In this document: positions 17,390-27,500 of the stretch, piece after piece
How the letters are laid out: each line of letters starts with the position of its first letter
How positions within the stretch are numbered: position 1 is the first letter of the stretch
Assembly (NCBI RefSeq): GCF_011604685.1
Contig: NZ_CP050063.1
Span: forward strand, 7,171,001 to 7,235,000
Reading direction: 5' to 3'
DNA length: 64,000 bases
From: Spirosoma aureum
GTDB lineage: Bacteria > Bacteroidota > Bacteroidia > Cytophagales > Spirosomataceae
Notes under the pieces: generated by a model
What the model was told of the DNA's origin: nothing
What the model saw: the letters and a program-made list of their open reading frames with translations, nothing else
The model's database searches: none
Made by a program: the position numbers and the translations under genes

Positions 17390-19777
17390 ATGCGTACATC
17401 TACTTTCCGGATTATACTTAGTCTTATGGCATTGGGGTATTCGTTTACCGCATGGGCTACTCATCAGGTGGGTGGACAGCTGGAAATGCGGGCCCTTGGC
17501 GATGTACCTGGCCACTACCGAATCATTGTAACAAACTATCTCGAAGATGGCACTCCCGGCATAGCCCGGCAGGCAAATACGGGCAATCTGGGTGTTTTCC
17601 GGAAGCGGGATAATATGCTGATGCTAACTTTTACCGTTCGCGAAACGGCAGCGCGCCAGCCCGTTATATTCAGCAATGAATACTGCGCCGAATTGCGTAA
17701 CCTGAAATTTGTGGTGCTTACATACGAGGCCGATATTCAACTAACACCGTCTGCTTACTCTGACGCGGGAGGGTACTATATTTCGTATCAAACCCGCAAT
17801 CGCAACGCGGGTATCAATAACATTAATGATCCATCACAAACTGGGTTTACCTTTTATCTGGAATTTCCGGCGTTACAACAGAACGGGAAAGTCTTCGATA
17901 ACTCTTCACCCCGATTTGCGCCCATCAATGGCGAATACATCTGCCTCGGCGACCCTTTTACATTTCCATTTGGCGCAACCGATCCCGATAGCGACGATCT
18001 CCGCTACTCGCTCGTGACACCGCTCAATCAGAAAGGAACCGGAAATACCCAGAATGCCGTTTCGCCAGCGCCCTACCCCGACGTAAACTGGCTATCGGGT
18101 TTCAATGCCAATAATGCCATACCGGGCAGCCCGACGTTGTCAATTAATGAACAAACCGGGCAACTTTCGGTAACGGCTACTCAATTGGGGCTGTTTGTGT
18201 TTGCCGTAAAAGTTGAGGAGTACCGCAACGGTACAAAAATTGGTGAGGTCCGGCGGGATTTTCAGTTTCTGGTTATCGATTGCCCGCCTACCACAACACC
18301 CGATCCAGCCGTTCAGATCAAAAACCAGGCCCTGGGAATCCGTGATGCTACCATCTGTCGGGGCGATTCGGCGGTTATTCAGGCCACCGCTAATTCAAAC
18401 TGGAATTACCAGTGGCGCCGGGATGGAATTAATCTGGCTAATGCAACCGGCACATCGATAACGGTGCGGGATGCAGGCGAATATACCCTTGTTGTTTCGC
18501 AGAAAGCAGCCTGTAGCAAAACGGGAAATTCAGAGAGCGTAATTATCACTGTGGCTGGAGCCGATGGCAAACTAAACTCAACCGGGCATTTGTGCGCTAC
18601 GACTGGCTCAGTCCGAATGCAGGTTGCAGGAAGCATGGATGTCACGTACCAATGGTATAAAAATGGGCAATCTCTTTCTGGTCAAACTACCGACTCAATG
18701 GTAATAAGTCAGCCCGGTAAATACTGGACCGTGCTGACTCTGCAACCATTAGGATGTATTTCACGGACCGATACGCTTTCTATTGAGCGTTCACCAGCGG
18801 TGCAGGCTGTCCTACAATCGGCAACCGGTTCCCACCGGCTCTGTCCACAGGAATCACTGGCCTTAGTGGGCAGTGGCGGTGTTAGTTATAGCTGGCAAAA
18901 AGACGGGCAGATTCTTACGGGTACAACCGACCCAAACTACAAAGCAATAGCCGCTGGTGTTTATAGCCTCACGGCAACGGACACCTACGGCTGCACAGGC
19001 GTATCGGCTAACTTTGTGGTTGAACAGATTCCACCTATAACCGTCAGGCTGGATACGATTCCGGATATGTGCGGCACCAATGTACCTGTAGTTACCCTAC
19101 AGGGTAGCCCACCGGGTGGAGAATATAACGGGCCAGGTGTAACCGAAGCCGCATTTGATGCCCGAACGGCGGGCGTTGGTGAACATATCGTAACCTACAC
19201 CGTAAAAGCAGCGCCTGAATGTACCGGTATTGTAGCCAGCCGCATGGCTGTTGTGGCACCCATCCCAACAATCCAGCTCATCGACTCGCTCATTACCTAT
19301 AAAGGGAATACATTCAATCTCAACCCGGTTTACACCGGAAATCCAAACCAGTTCCAATGGGTTTCGTCTACCTATCTGGATAACGATACTACTGCCAATC
19401 CGACCATAACGGCTATTCAGGATGATATAACGTATACAATCGATGTTAAAAACAAGAGTGGCTGCGAGGCAAAAGACACCATTCACATCACCGTTTATGA
19501 ACGTGTTTACGTGCCCGACGCCTTCACGCCCAACGGCGATGGTATGAACGACTTTTTACGCTTACCCGGTATTGAAGCCTTTCCTGATGCTGTAGTAACC
19601 ATTTTCAACCGCTGGGGCGAAGTAGTCTATTTGTCCAGAAATGGCTATGCGACGCCGTTCGATGGTACGTTTAATGGCGGTGAGTTACCTACGGGTGTTT
19701 ATCCATACAGTCTGCGACCCATTCCTGGTAAGCCGCCGATTCAGGGCCGTTTGGTGCTTATACGGGACCATCCCTGA
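17390..19777 (+). CDS. Large secreted protein with type IX secretion type B C-terminal domain (paralogue A)
   Basis: A protein of about 795 residues starting at ATG 17390 (an upstream TTG is less likely). A signal peptide is followed by an N-terminal domain beginning HQVGGQLEMRALGDVPGHYR, several Ig/PKD-like repeats in the middle (SVIITVAG, YQWYKNGQSLSG, YSWQKDGQILTG) and the C-terminal CHU_C/gliding-motility sorting domain with DAFTPNGDGMNDFLRLPG and IFNRWGEVVY. Type B domains of this kind send proteins through the type IX system to the cell surface or medium. The N-terminal domain recurs in Cytophagales and its role is unknown. A close paralogue is encoded on the other strand at 38732-41101. 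Confidence 0.88.
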   Translation: MRTSTFRIILSLMALGYSFTAWATHQVGGQLEMRALGDVPGHYRIIVTNYLEDGTPGIARQANTGNLGVFRKRDNMLMLTFTVRETAARQPVIFSNEYCAELRNLKFVVLTYEADIQLTPSAYSDAGGYYISYQTRNRNAGINNINDPSQTGFTFYLEFPALQQNGKVFDNSSPRFAPINGEYICLGDPFTFPFGATDPDSDDLRYSLVTPLNQKGTGNTQNAVSPAPYPDVNWLSGFNANNAIPGSPTLSINEQTGQLSVTATQLGLFVFAVKVEEYRNGTKIGEVRRDFQFLVIDCPPTTTPDPAVQIKNQALGIRDATICRGDSAVIQATANSNWNYQWRRDGINLANATGTSITVRDAGEYTLVVSQKAACSKTGNSESVIITVAGADGKLNSTGHLCATTGSVRMQVAGSMDVTYQWYKNGQSLSGQTTDSMVISQPGKYWTVLTLQPLGCISRTDTLSIERSPAVQAVLQSATGSHRLCPQESLALVGSGGVSYSWQKDGQILTGTTDPNYKAIAAGVYSLTATDTYGCTGVSANFVVEQIPPITVRLDTIPDMCGTNVPVVTLQGSPPGGEYNGPGVTEAAFDARTAGVGEHIVTYTVKAAPECTGIVASRMAVVAPIPTIQLIDSLITYKGNTFNLNPVYTGNPNQFQWVSSTYLDNDTTANPTITAIQDDITYTIDVKNKSGCEAKDTIHITVYERVYVPDAFTPNGDGMNDFLRLPGIEAFPDAVVTIFNRWGEVVYLSRNGYATPFDGTFNGGELPTGVYPYSLRPIPGKPPIQGRLVLIRDHP

Positions 19778-19807
19778 TGATAGAGCAGGCGTATTACTCC
19801 TAACCTT

Positions 19808-19843
19808 ATAGTCGTCATGATACCGGGCTATCATGACGACTAT
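19808..19843. terminator. Bidirectional hairpin between convergent genes
   Basis: Perfect 15-base arms (19808-19822 and 19829-19843) with a 6-base CCGGGC loop, placed between the stop codons of the convergent T9SS-type and VOC genes and overlapping the VOC stop. Confidence 0.8.
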
Positions 19844-20223
19844 ACTTGTACCAACTGAATATTATTACCACAGGTGTCATCAAAGACAGCCAGTGTAACA
19901 GGCCCCATTTGCGTCGGTTTCATGCTAAAAACGACTCCTAAATTCACCAATCGTTCATATTCTCGCTGAACATCGTCGACGTGAAAAGCTGTTAATGGAA
20001 TGCCTGCTTTAAAAAGGGCTTGCTGATAGACTTTAGCCGGTTCAAAACCCATTGGTTCCAGAACTACTTCAACCCCATCCTGTTCCTCCGCAGAAACAAC
20101 GGTGAGCCATTTATGCTCGCCCATTGGTATTTCTGTCTTTTTAAGGAAGCCCAACACATTGGTATAAAATGTTAACGCTTTCTCCTGGTCATCGACCAAT
20201 ATACTGGTTAGCTTTATTTTCAT
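19840..20223 (-). CDS. VOC family (glyoxalase-like) protein
   Basis: A 127-residue single-domain vicinal oxygen chelate protein. It opens with MKIKLTSILVDDQEKALTFY, then a TNVLGF loop, a GVEVVLEP strand and ends with a DTCGNNIQLVQV strand, the usual beta-alpha-beta-beta-beta repeats. Such small VOC proteins act as dioxygenases, isomerases or antibiotic-binding proteins, and the substrate cannot be told. It follows an AraC-type regulator (51-base gap, same strand), and pairs like this are common in Bacteroidota. Terminated by the hairpin overlapping its stop. Confidence 0.85.
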   Translation of the reverse strand: MKIKLTSILVDDQEKALTFYTNVLGFLKKTEIPMGEHKWLTVVSAEEQDGVEVVLEPMGFEPAKVYQQALFKAGIPLTAFHVDDVQREYERLVNLGVVFSMKPTQMGPVTLAVFDDTCGNNIQLVQV

Positions 20224-20274
20224 CGTATTTGCCTATAGTCCAATCGATGCAAGAATACGGTACGCTTTCAGGAG

Positions 20275-20664
20275 TCACTTCTTCAAAATTGCTTTTTTTG
20301 CCTGATAAGCCGCAGGCGTAGTGCCAGTAATTCGTTTAAACAGGCCGGTAAACGAACTAACACTATTGAAACCAACTGCAAAGCAAACGTCCATCACCGT
20401 ACTATCTGTCATCAAAAGTTTTTTAGCCTTCTCAATCCGAATAGTGGTTAGATACTGATGGGGTGTTCGGCCATACGCATTTCTGAAAAGCCGGGCAAAG
20501 TGGTATTTCGACAGGAAGGCTTTCTCGGCTATATCTGTCAGTTTGAGCGATTGAGCATAATTCAGGTCAATAAATTGCTTTGCCTGAATGAGCTGATCGT
20601 AGATATAGTCCTTAAGAAAGCATGCTTCCTTGATTTTCACCAATTGCTGCTGATAGTATGTCAA
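20275..20664 (-). CDS. AraC family transcriptional regulator
   Basis: A 129-residue stand-alone AraC DNA-binding domain with two helix-turn-helix motifs (LTDIAEKAFLSKYHFARLF and the VMDVCFAVGFNSVSSFTGLF block). A longer open frame runs upstream to 20877 but overlaps the neighbouring secreted-protein gene; I start at TTG 20664, giving MTYYQQQLVKIKEACFLKDY, because similar regulators begin with this KIKEACFLKDYI stretch. No ligand-binding domain. Probably controls the VOC gene directly downstream. The start codon is an inference. Confidence 0.8.
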   Translation of the reverse strand: MTYYQQQLVKIKEACFLKDYIYDQLIQAKQFIDLNYAQSLKLTDIAEKAFLSKYHFARLFRNAYGRTPHQYLTTIRIEKAKKLLMTDSTVMDVCFAVGFNSVSSFTGLFKRITGTTPAAYQAKKAILKK

Positions 20665-20728
20665 GGGGGTAATTCTGGTTAGTTGATGTCTTTTGCCAAA
20701 GTAACAACAGGAATCGAAAATAGATGGT

Positions 20729-21139
20729 CTATTTAGGTTTTTCTTCCTTCGGTTTGAGCGTACCTCGGGCAATGGGTTCCGGCTTCGATTTTGGTGTGAT
20801 AAATCGAAGCAAGGTTGCCGTTGGGAACTCAGCCTTGGGCGATTTGGTGATAAGCAGTTGATAGGACCGTGTGCCAATGACCAGATTATAGTAGGTCATA
20901 TTCTGACCCGATTCCTGAGCCAGTCCCCAATTGGCAATGGGCTCCTTCTCCAGCAAGGTTTCGTCTTCCTCCGACAGGGCGGTGAAGACCGTATCGGGCT
21001 GGAAACGTTTGCCCGTGATGTCCTGAATGGTCGAAACGATGGCAGATGGTGCTGGCGATGTCGATGAGGCAGGCTTTGTTTGAGCCATCGCAAACACGGT
21101 TATTAGCCATATGGGGAATATGTTGAGTACTATCTTCAT
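20729..21139 (-). CDS. Secreted hypothetical protein
   Basis: A protein of 136 residues starting at ATG 21139, which places a signal peptide (IVLNIFPIWLITVFAMAQ) at the front. The mature part has a Ser/Pro-rich linker and then PDTVFTALSEEDETLLEK and NLVIGTRSYQLLITK segments and ends in a basic PKEEKPK tail. I do not recognise the family. It lies upstream of the AraC gene on the same strand, but a shared transcript is uncertain. No cysteines, so it is not a lipoprotein. Confidence 0.65.
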   Translation of the reverse strand: MKIVLNIFPIWLITVFAMAQTKPASSTSPAPSAIVSTIQDITGKRFQPDTVFTALSEEDETLLEKEPIANWGLAQESGQNMTYYNLVIGTRSYQLLITKSPKAEFPTATLLRFITPKSKPEPIARGTLKPKEEKPK

Positions 21140-21344
21140 GTTTTCTACGAAGGCTATGTTAGTCAATAAAAGCAGATCCAATGGCTTTCAATTTGTTAGC
21201 CTTTCCATACAAATACTTCTGATTAGCAAAAGTTGTTTTAGTCTTACTTTGTTTTACGCCTGTAAAATCCAGAAAATCAATACCATAAATTGACCTTGAT
21301 CATATATTTTGAAATCACGCTTTTACGCTAACCTCCTCACCCCT

Positions 21345-22274
21345 ATGAATAACCCAGGCCGAAGAACTTTTCTTAAAACCGCCGTTGCCAGTTTACCCCT
21401 CATGGCAACAGCGCAAACAATAGCGTCGGCACAGGAAGCAATTGCTGGTAAAAAAACTGGTAAATCAGGACCCATCCGGTTAAGCTGTAATCTCTATTCG
21501 TTCAATGAACCGCTCATGAGCGGCCAGATGACACTCGACGATGTACTGACATTTTGTTCTGAGCTTGGCTTCGACGCCGTCGATCCCACCGGGTATTACT
21601 TCCCCAAATATCCGGCGTTACCCGATGATGGTTATCTCTACCAGATCAAACGAAAAGCGTTTCGGCTGGGGCTCGATATAAGCGGGACCGGCGTACGCAA
21701 TGATTTTACGCTACCTGATCTGGCCCGCCGAAAAGCGGAGATAGAGTTGGTCAAAAAATGGACTGGAGCAGCCGCCCGGCTGGGCGCGCCTGTTATACGT
21801 ATATTTTCGGGTACGGGAAAAGAACTCCCAACCGGATACAATCGGCAGGAAGTCACGACCTGGGTCGTTGATGCCATTCGCGAATGTACAGATTATGCCG
21901 CTACTCAGGGCGTCATGATCGTGTTACAGAACCATGCCGATTTTATTGAGACGGCCGATCATGTTTTGGATATTGTGCGCCGAGTTAATTCGGAATGGCT
22001 GGCGGTAAACCTGGACATTGGCAGCTTTAAAATTGGTGATCCTTACCAGCAGATTGCCATTGTGGCACCCTATGCCGCTACCTGGCAGGTCAAGGAAAAA
22101 CTGTTTGTGAACGGTCAGGAACAGGAAACCGATCTGAACAAAATTATGCAAATTGTTCGCGAATCGGGCTACAAAGGTTACCTCCCCATCGAGACGCTTG
22201 GCAAGGGCGATCCACGTGTAAAAGTGCCGGCCTTTTTCGAAAGGGTGAAGAAAGCGTTAACGGCTGCGGGCTAA
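21345..22274 (+). CDS. Tat-exported sugar phosphate isomerase/epimerase-like protein
   Basis: A 309-residue protein starting at ATG 21345 (MNNPGRRTFLKTAVASLPLM), a twin-arginine signal, rather than at the upstream in-frame TTG 21309. The body is an AP-endonuclease-2/xylose-isomerase-like TIM barrel: ELGFDAVDPTGYY, VIRIFSGTG, VLQNHADF, LAVNLDIGSF and GYLPIETLGKGD. These blocks carry the acidic and His metal ligands of the family (Glu, Asp, His, Glu). Periplasmic members of this family in Bacteroidota act on sugars or inositols, but the substrate is unknown. No partner gene is adjacent. Confidence 0.85.
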   Translation: MNNPGRRTFLKTAVASLPLMATAQTIASAQEAIAGKKTGKSGPIRLSCNLYSFNEPLMSGQMTLDDVLTFCSELGFDAVDPTGYYFPKYPALPDDGYLYQIKRKAFRLGLDISGTGVRNDFTLPDLARRKAEIELVKKWTGAAARLGAPVIRIFSGTGKELPTGYNRQEVTTWVVDAIRECTDYAATQGVMIVLQNHADFIETADHVLDIVRRVNSEWLAVNLDIGSFKIGDPYQQIAIVAPYAATWQVKEKLFVNGQEQETDLNKIMQIVRESGYKGYLPIETLGKGDPRVKVPAFFERVKKALTAAG

Positions 22275-22436
22275 GTACAGTCAATTCTGACCAGGCATAC
22301 AATAAACTCACGTCTACATTTAGTTGACTACGAAGCCCAACAATAGCCATTTATGGGCGTATGACCACATTTTTGGGCAAACCCATAGTGGTAATCAGAA
22401 ATTCGGCAATTATCTTTCGTTTTTCCTGAAACGGTA

Positions 22437-23363
22437 ATGATTATTTACGACGCGAAAGATTGGGGTGAGGCAATCAAGCATTTCCACACAAGTTATGTCA
22501 TTCAGGTTCTTCTTCGACGAGTCGCCTACGTTGGCGGCTATGGCGTAGTTGTCACGCTGGTCGATCAATACGTGGTCAACGTTGAGGTGCCTATCGATGG
22601 CATTTTCTTTTCATTATTAGGTATCCTTTTAAGCTTGCTGCTAGTTTTTCGAACGAACACGGCCTACGACCGCTTTTGGGAAGGGCGTCGCCAATGGGGT
22701 GCGCTCGTTAACACCAGTCGCAATCTGGCGGTTTTGCTCGATTCGTTGCTGCCTGACAGCGATAAGATAAACCGGCTCTTCTTTGCCCGTACTTTATCCA
22801 ACTTTGCCCTGGTACTCAAAGGGCATTTACGAACGGGCGTAGACATGGGTGAATTGGCAAAAACCGACGACCAGGACCCTGATGCCCTGAAACAGTATGC
22901 ACACATTCCGAGCCGAATTGCCGCTTTGCTGATGCGTCGGTTTCAGGTGTTGAAACAACAAGGCATCGTCAGTGATGTTGATTTGATTACCGTCCGGCTT
23001 TACCACCAGGCCTTGCTTGACATAACGGGGTCGTGTGAGCGGATCAGAAAAACGCCAATTCCTTTTTCTTACAGCTTTTTTATCAAATTATTTATCAGTC
23101 TTTATTTGCTGTTGTTGCCACTGGTACTGGTCGATAAGTACGAATATTATATTATCGTGGCCACCATCCTGGCGGCCTATGCGCTACTGGGTGTCGAAAT
23201 GATCGGCGATGAAATTGAAGATCCGTTTGGCCTGGACTGTAATGATTTACCGCTTAACCAGATTGCCCAAACGATCCAGCGGAATATGCATGAAATCCTG
23301 GCGGTTCCGTCAGCGACCAGCGTCAGCCCCAAACCAGAAACTAACTTCATGAAAGTAAATTAA
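22437..23363 (+). CDS. Bestrophin family ion channel
   Basis: A 308-residue membrane protein of the bestrophin/UPF0187 family. The hallmark FRTNTAYDRFWEGRRQWG block is near residues 80-97, between hydrophobic helices (SLLGILLSLLLVF and the later LFISLYLLLLPLVLV and IIVATILAAYALLGVEMIGDEIEDPFG). The last motif, IEDPFG, is also typical. Bacterial bestrophins are pentameric channels for small ions (anion or cation selectivity differs). Single gene, with 160 bases upstream and a long non-coding region after it. Confidence 0.9.
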   Translation: MIIYDAKDWGEAIKHFHTSYVIQVLLRRVAYVGGYGVVVTLVDQYVVNVEVPIDGIFFSLLGILLSLLLVFRTNTAYDRFWEGRRQWGALVNTSRNLAVLLDSLLPDSDKINRLFFARTLSNFALVLKGHLRTGVDMGELAKTDDQDPDALKQYAHIPSRIAALLMRRFQVLKQQGIVSDVDLITVRLYHQALLDITGSCERIRKTPIPFSYSFFIKLFISLYLLLLPLVLVDKYEYYIIVATILAAYALLGVEMIGDEIEDPFGLDCNDLPLNQIAQTIQRNMHEILAVPSATSVSPKPETNFMKVN

Positions 23364-23876
23364 CTGGAAAACGTTAGTCCTGAAGAACCAGAGCTGTCGA
23401 CATAATACTGGACCCGAACGATCTGTATCGGGCAAAAAAGAGCCAGGGGTTGTGTCCTAAAGCCTGTTCATTTCATACTGGAAATCGTAAACTCCTACCA
23501 AAATTCCGCCAATCGAAGAACATTGGTTCTCCGTTATGTTCAGGCTCCCCTCCTGATACGTACTCACTATTGGGGCTTCATTCAATCATAAAAATTGCGG
23601 CCTCGCTGGATTCCGTGGTGGGGATACCCATCGCTCAACGTACAAATACAAGTGAAATACCAATTTATCGGGATCGGCTAAGAGCATTTTTGCTTCTGCC
23701 CTTTTAATATCCTATTTTAATAGTGCGGTCAATTTTCCAGTTGCTTCGATGGAATTTAAAGCCATACTGTACTAGAACTTTTTACGGGTTAAGCACCTAT
23801 TGAATTTTTCTATTTTCTATTCGTCTATAAAAACCGAGCATTCATCGAAGGTTGCCAACCCACCGGTCTAAATTAG
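23364..23876. other. Long intergenic region before the first RiPP locus
   Basis: About 510 bases with no supported gene. An 85-codon frame (23450-23707) has a composition unlike the neighbouring proteins and no recognisable motif, so I do not call it. The second half is AT-rich and leads into the promoter at 23877. Confidence 0.4.
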
Positions 23877-23908
23877 TTGATTACCCCCTCTTCAGGCTAT
23901 TACATTTG
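23877..23908 (+). promoter_or_regulatory. Candidate Bacteroidota promoter of RiPP locus 1
   Basis: TTG at 23877-23879 as -33 box, a 21-base spacer, and TACATTTG at 23901-23908, a full match to the TAnnTTTG -7 box. The predicted transcription start is about 60 bases before the precursor ATG at 23979. Confidence 0.55.
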
Positions 23909-23978
23909 AATCATCAACCAAGCCGGTAGATAGCCAACCCGTTAACTAATCTATTTCTAACTTTTAACTTTTTGTGTC

Positions 23979-24116
23979 ATGCAAGCTCCAGCTCAAAACA
24001 ACCGCCTGTCAGTTAAAGTGCAACGCGTAGTCAACCTGAATGCGATAGGCACAAATACAGCATCGACCAAATCTGGTCAAATCTGCGATTGGTTCACGAT
24101 TGGCACGGCTCGCTAA
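23979..24116 (+). CDS. Putative class I lanthipeptide-type RiPP precursor
   Basis: A 45-residue peptide: an N-terminal part with LSVKVQRVVNLN, similar to the K-x-(R/K)-V-x-x-L-N leader motifs of Bacteroidota lanthipeptide precursors, then a C-terminal half rich in Thr and Ser with one cysteine (TNTASTKSGQICDWFTIGTAR is split here as TNTASTKSGQ plus ICDWFTIGTAR). It sits directly before a pseudo-receiver gene (overlap TAATG at 24114-24118) and a full LanB dehydratase gene, and just behind the promoter at 23877-23908. Function is inferred from size, composition and position. Dehydration of Ser/Thr is the expected modification. One cysteine allows at most one thioether ring, and no LanC gene is near. 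Confidence 0.65.
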   Translation: MQAPAQNNRLSVKVQRVVNLNAIGTNTASTKSGQICDWFTIGTAR

Positions 24117-24484
24117 TGATCAATACTATTCGCTGCTCACTGGTCAATTACGACGGGGGTAGCCAGGCGCTGCTTCAGCAGTATATTCGTCGGGCTGGTT
24201 GTCAGGAATTAACCCTGACAACCAGTCTGATGGCATACCCAGAGGAAATCAGCCCTGTTACCGAATCAGATTTAATTTTCCTGCATCTGGCCTCGCCCGA
24301 AGAGTTGGTGCAAAATGACTTAGCCGTCCGGCTGAAACAGCATCAGGGCGTGGTGATCACATCGCCATTTCCCAGACAGCAATTTCCGGATTTGTTTACC
24401 CAACCCTTTGCCTTTCTGACAGAACCTTTCTCGTTTGCTCAGTTCAACAAATGTTTAACCGCTTATTGTCAGGCGACTAGTTAA
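24116..24484 (+). CDS. Orphan degenerate response-regulator receiver domain
   Basis: A 122-residue protein starting at ATG 24116, coupled to the precursor stop. Its secondary structure and spacing follow a LytTR-type receiver, but every phosphorylation residue is changed. The acid pair is NYD (residues 11-13) instead of DDE; the phosphoacceptor position in SDLIFLHLA is His57 instead of Asp; the conserved Lys of the KP loop is Glu103 (LTEPFSF). No output domain follows. It cannot be phosphorylated in the usual way, so a role as a protein-binding adaptor, or as a partner of the LytS/LytTR system at 28-31 kb, is my inference. Being between precursor and dehydratase, it might also help modification. 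No close family name known. Confidence 0.7.
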   Translation: MINTIRCSLVNYDGGSQALLQQYIRRAGCQELTLTTSLMAYPEEISPVTESDLIFLHLASPEELVQNDLAVRLKQHQGVVITSPFPRQQFPDLFTQPFAFLTEPFSFAQFNKCLTAYCQATS

Positions 24485-24582
24485 TTCCAACTAGTTTAAT
24501 TTTTTATTAACAAAGTGCGTTTTTATTAAACTCTTAAAGCAGAAAGAAATATATTAGAGGGTAATACCAGACCGTCTAGTAT

Positions 24583-27500
24583 ATGATCCAACGTTTAGAT
24601 TTTTTTGTCCTACGACGCCCGGTTTTTTCTGTCGACTCCCTGCACTCCCGTTACCAGCTACTTCGGGACAATCCCGCTGCTCTACCCGATCTACTCCGTG
24701 ACTGGTTTAGCTCTCCGCTTCAGCAGCAAGCTTTAGAAACAGCTTCTCCCCAATTGTTTGCCCGAGTTCAGCGATGGCTGGCGGGCGAGTCGCTATCCGA
24801 CGAAGCAAAAATTATCAATACGCTCCATAAGTATTTAATCAGAATGACTACCCGGAGTACGCCCTATGGCTTATTTGCCGGGTGCACAATCGGCTCGATC
24901 GGTAGTACCACTCAATTTCAGGCTGGATCATCGGCAACCATCGCCCCCCACGTTCGTTTAGACATCGACTATTTACAATCCATTAAAGACTGGCTTCTGG
25001 ACCAGCCTGATATCAGGCGCCAGCTTCGGCTTTTTACCAATTCAACGCTTTATCTGGCTGGCAATTACTTTCGCTTTATCGAGCAACAGCTGGAAACAAC
25101 CGGCCGTACTTACTTTATCAGCGCCGTTGGCCGGGATGATTTACTGGCTGACCTGTTTTCATTTGCTCAGCAGGGTGTAACGGGTGATGACATTGTCGAT
25201 TTTCTGAATACCCGATACCAGGTTACGCCCGATGATGCGGCACATTATGTGAGTGAACTAATTGACAGTCAGCTTCTTGTTTTTGAACTGGAGCCATCGC
25301 TCACCGGCGATCCCTACCTGACTGCGATGCGAAATCGGTTAGCTACGCTTTCCCGGTCGCTCTCTGTTTTATATAGCCAACAGGTTATCGAGGAAGTAAC
25401 TAGCCTGTTAACGACCCGACCTCTTCAACTGCCGACTTTACTAAATTACCTCGACGAGCAGGGTATCAACAAGCCTGGCAGCGACCTGATTCAGATTGAC
25501 ACAGCCTGCGCTGGCGACCAGTACCAGTTAAGCGAACGCTGGCTCAATAACCTTCAACGCCAATTAAATGTATTGCTGGTTCTAAACCAGCCCTTTCATA
25601 GTAACGATCTCGATGATTTCAGGCATCGTTTTTATACCCGTTACGAGGAAGAAGAAGTGCCGCTGGCCCTTGCTCTGGACCATGAGATGGGAATAGGCTA
25701 TGGCAACAGCTCGACCTTAGGCGTAGGCAGTGCTCCGATGATCGATAGTCTGTCGTTACCCGGCAGCGCGGTTCATCCGGCTACCTCGTTAACGGAGTGG
25801 CAGTCATTCGTTTTAACCCGTTATACAGAAGTGCTTCGTTATGGGCAGGGCGAGATCGTACTAACCGACTCTGACCTCCAGAAAGTTGGCGATCAGGGCA
25901 ACAGGCAACAGACGCTTCCTTCGAGCTGTTATGCGTTTGGTACTTTGGTAGCTTCCTCGGCTCAGGCAATCGATAACGACGATTATTTATTTGTTTTATC
26001 GGGTTTTAGAGGCCCATCGGCCGTCAATCTAATGAGCCGGTTTAGTGAGTCCGATCCTGCTCTGGCTGAGTGTATCCGAAACTGCGCCCGGCAGGAAGAA
26101 GACCATCATCCGGATGTAATTCTGGCCGAAATTGTGCACTTCCCCGAATCCAGAGCCGGTAATATTCTGGTGCGGCCGGCACTGCACCAGTATGAAATCC
26201 CCTACTTAGGCCGGGCTTCGGTTGATGCCGACCACCAGATTCCACTGTCGGATCTCTATGTATCCGTTCGCAATAACCGGCTGATTCTACGGTCAAAGCG
26301 GCTCAACAAACGAGTCATTCCGCGTTTATCTAACGCTCATAATTACCAGGGTGGGCTGCCAGTTTATCAATTTCTGTGCAATCTTCAATACCAGGACGCG
26401 TATCTTGATCTGCACTGGAACTGGGGCTTGCTGGCACAACAGGCTTACCTGCCCCGCGTTCGGTATAACCACATTGTGCTGAGCAGAGCGACCTGGCAAG
26501 TAATGGCCAAACAATTCACGCTCAACGACCCAAACCGGCTACGCGAACAACTGAACGATATTGGTCTGCCGCAGGAGTTTATGATTGTCAGTGGCGACAA
26601 TGAACTTCGTATCGATCTTCGGGTGGACGCCTGTGTTCAACTGTTAATTCAGGAGTTAAGGCGGGGAATTACACTGCGTCTGGTCGAGTGTTTGACTACG
26701 CCAGAAAGCTGTCCTGTACGCGATTCCGACAATCAGGCCTTTACTCATGAACTGGTTCTTCCCTTTCGGAATTCATCGGCATTGCCCTACGCGCCAATCG
26801 ATGCGGCAACGGCCGACATACCCCAGCGCCGATTCTCGGTGGGTAGTGAATGGCTCTATCTAAAAATTTACGCTGGTGAAAAAGCGTCTGACATTCTGCT
26901 GGTTGATGCCCTTTACCCGGCTATTCAGGAGCTGATTGAGCAGCAAATTGTAACAAAGTTCTTTTTTATCCGATATAAAGATCAGGACCCCCACCTGCGT
27001 CTGCGGTTCCACGGTAACCCGTTTATTGAGTTTTATCATTATGTAATCCGGCGTATCGAGAAAGCATTACAACCTTACGTACAAAGTGGTATTGTTCATA
27101 AAATTCAGACCGATACCTACCAGCGGGAACTGGAACGGTATGGCATGAAAACGATTGCTACATGCGAACACGTTTTCCACCACGACAGTCTGAGCACGCT
27201 TCAGTTTATGAGCCAGACCGGCGACAGCTTCGACGAAAATCTGCGCTTTGCTTTTGCCGCTCACAAAATAGACCGGCTGCTCAAAGGCATGAATACCACA
27301 ATGGACGATTGTCATTCCCTTCTCAACCTTTTGAAGGAGCGTTTTTTCGTGGAATTTAACGGCGATGCCAATCTACGTCAGCAACTAAACGAGCGGTATA
27401 GAACATATAAGCCACTTCTTGAACAGGCATTGAGCCGCCCATTTCCACTGGCGAACGGCCTGGAAGACTGGGCCGACCAACAGCAGCCTTTACTGGTTAC

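Noticed and set aside
20665..20877. Longer N-terminus of the AraC regulator
   Set aside because: Overlaps the secreted-protein gene and gives a basic, low-homology stretch unlike AraC starts.
23450..23707. 85-codon open frame
   Set aside because: Odd composition, no motif, no homology to the other copies or neighbours, and no promoter or ribosome site.
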